Positions 62,737-64,000 of a DNA stretch of 64,000 bases are shown here, in pieces. The notes under the pieces were generated by a model, which was given only the letters and a program-made list of their open reading frames with translations, ran no database searches and was not told the DNA's origin. Position 1 is the first letter of the stretch, and every line of letters starts with the position of its first letter. This DNA is from Azotobacter chroococcum (GTDB lineage: Bacteria > Pseudomonadota > Gammaproteobacteria > Pseudomonadales > Pseudomonadaceae), in assembly GCF_004339665.1 (NCBI RefSeq), contig NZ_SMMU01000001.1, positions 186,001 through 250,000 on the forward strand. Reading direction: 5' to 3'. The translations under genes and the position numbers were made by a program.

Positions 62737-64000
62737 TCAGAGCAGCGGCAGGCTGTAGGTGACGTAGAAGCGGTTTTCGTCGAGGCTGCGCTGCGTGGCC
62801 ACGTCGCTGCGCAGTGTGGCGTGCCGGTAGGAGAAGCCGACGCCCTTGAACAGGCCGCCCTGCACGACGTAGTCCAGGCGCAGGTTGCGCTCCCATTCGC
62901 TGGCGTCGCTGCCATTGGTGTCGATGTTGTCGCCCGACAGGTAGACCGCCGAGGCCTTCAGGCCCGGCACGCCGAGCTTGGCGAAGTCGTAGGCGTAGCT
63001 GGCCCGCCAGGTGCGCTCGCCGGCGCGCAGGAACTTGTTGATCTGGCTGTCGGTGATCAGGTAGGCGGTGTAGCCGTCGCCCTGGTTGAGCACCGGGAAG
63101 TCGCTGTTGCCGGACAGCCGCTGCACACCGAAGCTCAGTTCGTGGGCGTCCAGCAGGTAGGTGAACTTGGCGCTCCAGGCACGGTTGTCGACTTCGCCCC
63201 GGTCGCGGTCGCCGGCCGACCAGTAGCCGCTGCTGCGATAGCCCTCGGCACGTCCGGAGGCACTGGCGTTCTTGCCGTCGGAGTCGCTGTTGAAGTAGCG
63301 CAGATCGGTCTTCAGCAGGCCCACCGGCAGCTTCCAGTCGTGCTGCAGGCCGACGAAGTGCTGCACGTAGAAGTCCTCCAGGTTGCCGTAGTAGTACTGC
63401 AGCAGGAGGTTCTTGCCGAGCTTGTAGTCGGCGCCGGCGAAGTAGAACTGGTTGCTGAACTGGCCGGTCTTGGCATTGTTGGCGCCGGCGATGGACAGGC
63501 TGTCGCTGTTGGTCGAGCTGCGGCCCTTGGCGCGCTCGAACTTGCCGCCGGTCAGGGTCAGGTTGGAAATCTCGTTGCTGGTCACCTGTGCGCCCTCGAA
63601 GGTCTGCGGCAGCAGACGGCCGTCGTTGTGGGTCACCGCCGGCAGCTTGGGCAGGAAGGTGCCCAGGCGCGCCTCGGTCTTGGAGAAGCGCACCTTGGCG
63701 GTCAGTCCCAGGCTGCCGTATTCGTGCACGGCGCGGCCGTCGCTTTCGGTGGGGAACAGCTGGCCGCTGTTGTTGGCGCTGGTCGGGTTGTAGTGAGTGC
63801 CCTTGCCGGAGTCGAGGCGGACGCCGACCAGGCCGAGGGCATCGACGCCGAAGCCGACCGGACCCTGGGTGTAGCCGGACTTGTAGTCGAGGATGAAGCC
63901 CTGGCCCCACTCCTCCTGCTTGGACGGAGGGGCTGCGCCATCGCGGTTGTCCTGGTTGAAGTAGAAATTGCGCAGCCCCAGGGTGGCCTTGCTGTCCTCG
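62737..64000 (-). CDS. OprD-family outer membrane porin, 3' part
   Basis: About 421 residues of the C-terminal part; the gene continues beyond the right edge and lacks its signal peptide here. OprD family marks: GQGFILDYKSGYTQGPVGFG, GVDALGLVGVRLDSGKG, YGSLGLTAKVRFSKTEARLG, LPAVTHNDGRLLPQTFEGAQ, and a C-terminal strand ending YVTYSLPLL. The family forms 18-stranded monomeric barrels that take up amino acids, peptides or carboxylates (OprD/OccD and OpdK/OccK groups). Which subgroup is not clear from this part. A good terminator follows. Confidence 0.9.
   Translation of the reverse strand, partial: EDSKATLGLRNFYFNQDNRDGAAPPSKQEEWGQGFILDYKSGYTQGPVGFGVDALGLVGVRLDSGKGTHYNPTSANNSGQLFPTESDGRAVHEYGSLGLTAKVRFSKTEARLGTFLPKLPAVTHNDGRLLPQTFEGAQVTSNEISNLTLTGGKFERAKGRSSTNSDSLSIAGANNAKTGQFSNQFYFAGADYKLGKNLLLQYYYGNLEDFYVQHFVGLQHDWKLPVGLLKTDLRYFNSDSDGKNASASGRAEGYRSSGYWSAGDRDRGEVDNRAWSAKFTYLLDAHELSFGVQRLSGNSDFPVLNQGDGYTAYLITDSQINKFLRAGERTWRASYAYDFAKLGVPGLKASAVYLSGDNIDTNGSDASEWERNLRLDYVVQGGLFKGVGFSYRHATLRSDVATQRSLDENRFYVTYSLPLL

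Overview
The window is a chromosomal segment of a high-GC gammaproteobacterium, most likely Pseudomonadaceae (Pseudomonas/Azotobacter type). The evidence is an OprD-type porin, XenA, SfnB-like flavoproteins, a group-2 Mrp antiporter with fused A/B subunits, YcaC-like hydrolases, and the short 'CCCACGC-GCGTGGG' and 'AGGAGCGAATTCATTCGCGA' intergenic repeats seen across that family. No rRNA, tRNA or CRISPR array was found.

Layout. 1-7 kb: start of a DUF5064-like gene, a secreted protein, and the complete antiporter operon mnhAB-C-D-E-F-G (minus strand). 7-18 kb: a SlyB-like lipoprotein, a sulfonate-type ABC transporter with two paralogous binding proteins, an SDR enzyme and a TauD-family dioxygenase (all minus), then a cysteine dioxygenase/four-domain rhodanese pair facing a LysR regulator. 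18.2-22.8 kb: an A/T-richer island with a 1284-residue SIR2 protein that looks like a stand-alone anti-phage NADase, plus an upstream XRE regulator whose operator shares a 13-bp sequence with the SIR2 promoter region. 23-27 kb: a flavin monooxygenase with a complete ABC importer. 27-31.5 kb: a scarred zone with an IS630 element, an acetyltransferase broken by one in-frame stop, a 2-hydroxyacid dehydrogenase, an IS6 remnant that has replaced most of an MFS transporter, and a possible integrase remnant. 31.5-34.4 kb: CdaR regulator, glycerate kinase and a small membrane protein. 34.5-35.2 kb: a long imperfect inverted repeat. 35.4-42.9 kb: an organosulfur operon with two LLM monooxygenases, a DszC/SfnB-type flavoprotein, a class II aldolase and three binding proteins without a permease. 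42.9-50 kb: XenA with an ArsR-like regulator, an MFS exporter with a LysR regulator, a YcaC hydrolase, a glycine-zipper protein and a purple-acid-phosphatase-like enzyme. 50.3-56.8 kb: another organosulfur operon (two SfnB paralogs, an LLM monooxygenase and a MetQNI-type importer). 57-64 kb: a LysR gene with a premature stop facing an old-yellow-enzyme/pirin/isochorismatase-fold operon, a membrane-bound ABM protein facing a LysR regulator, and the 3' part of an OprD porin.

The main theme is scavenging of organic sulfur. Four separate loci pair importers (sulfonate/taurine-type or Met-type) with enzymes known to release sulfite or oxidise C-S compounds (TauD, SsuD-like LLM, DszA-like LLM, DszC/SfnB-like), and a fifth handles cysteine sulfur. 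The most novel-looking items are the regulator-SIR2 module, a near-perfect 38-bp A/T-rich palindrome upstream of one sulfur operon, a 21-codon coupled leader ORF inside that operon, and its three orphan binding proteins.
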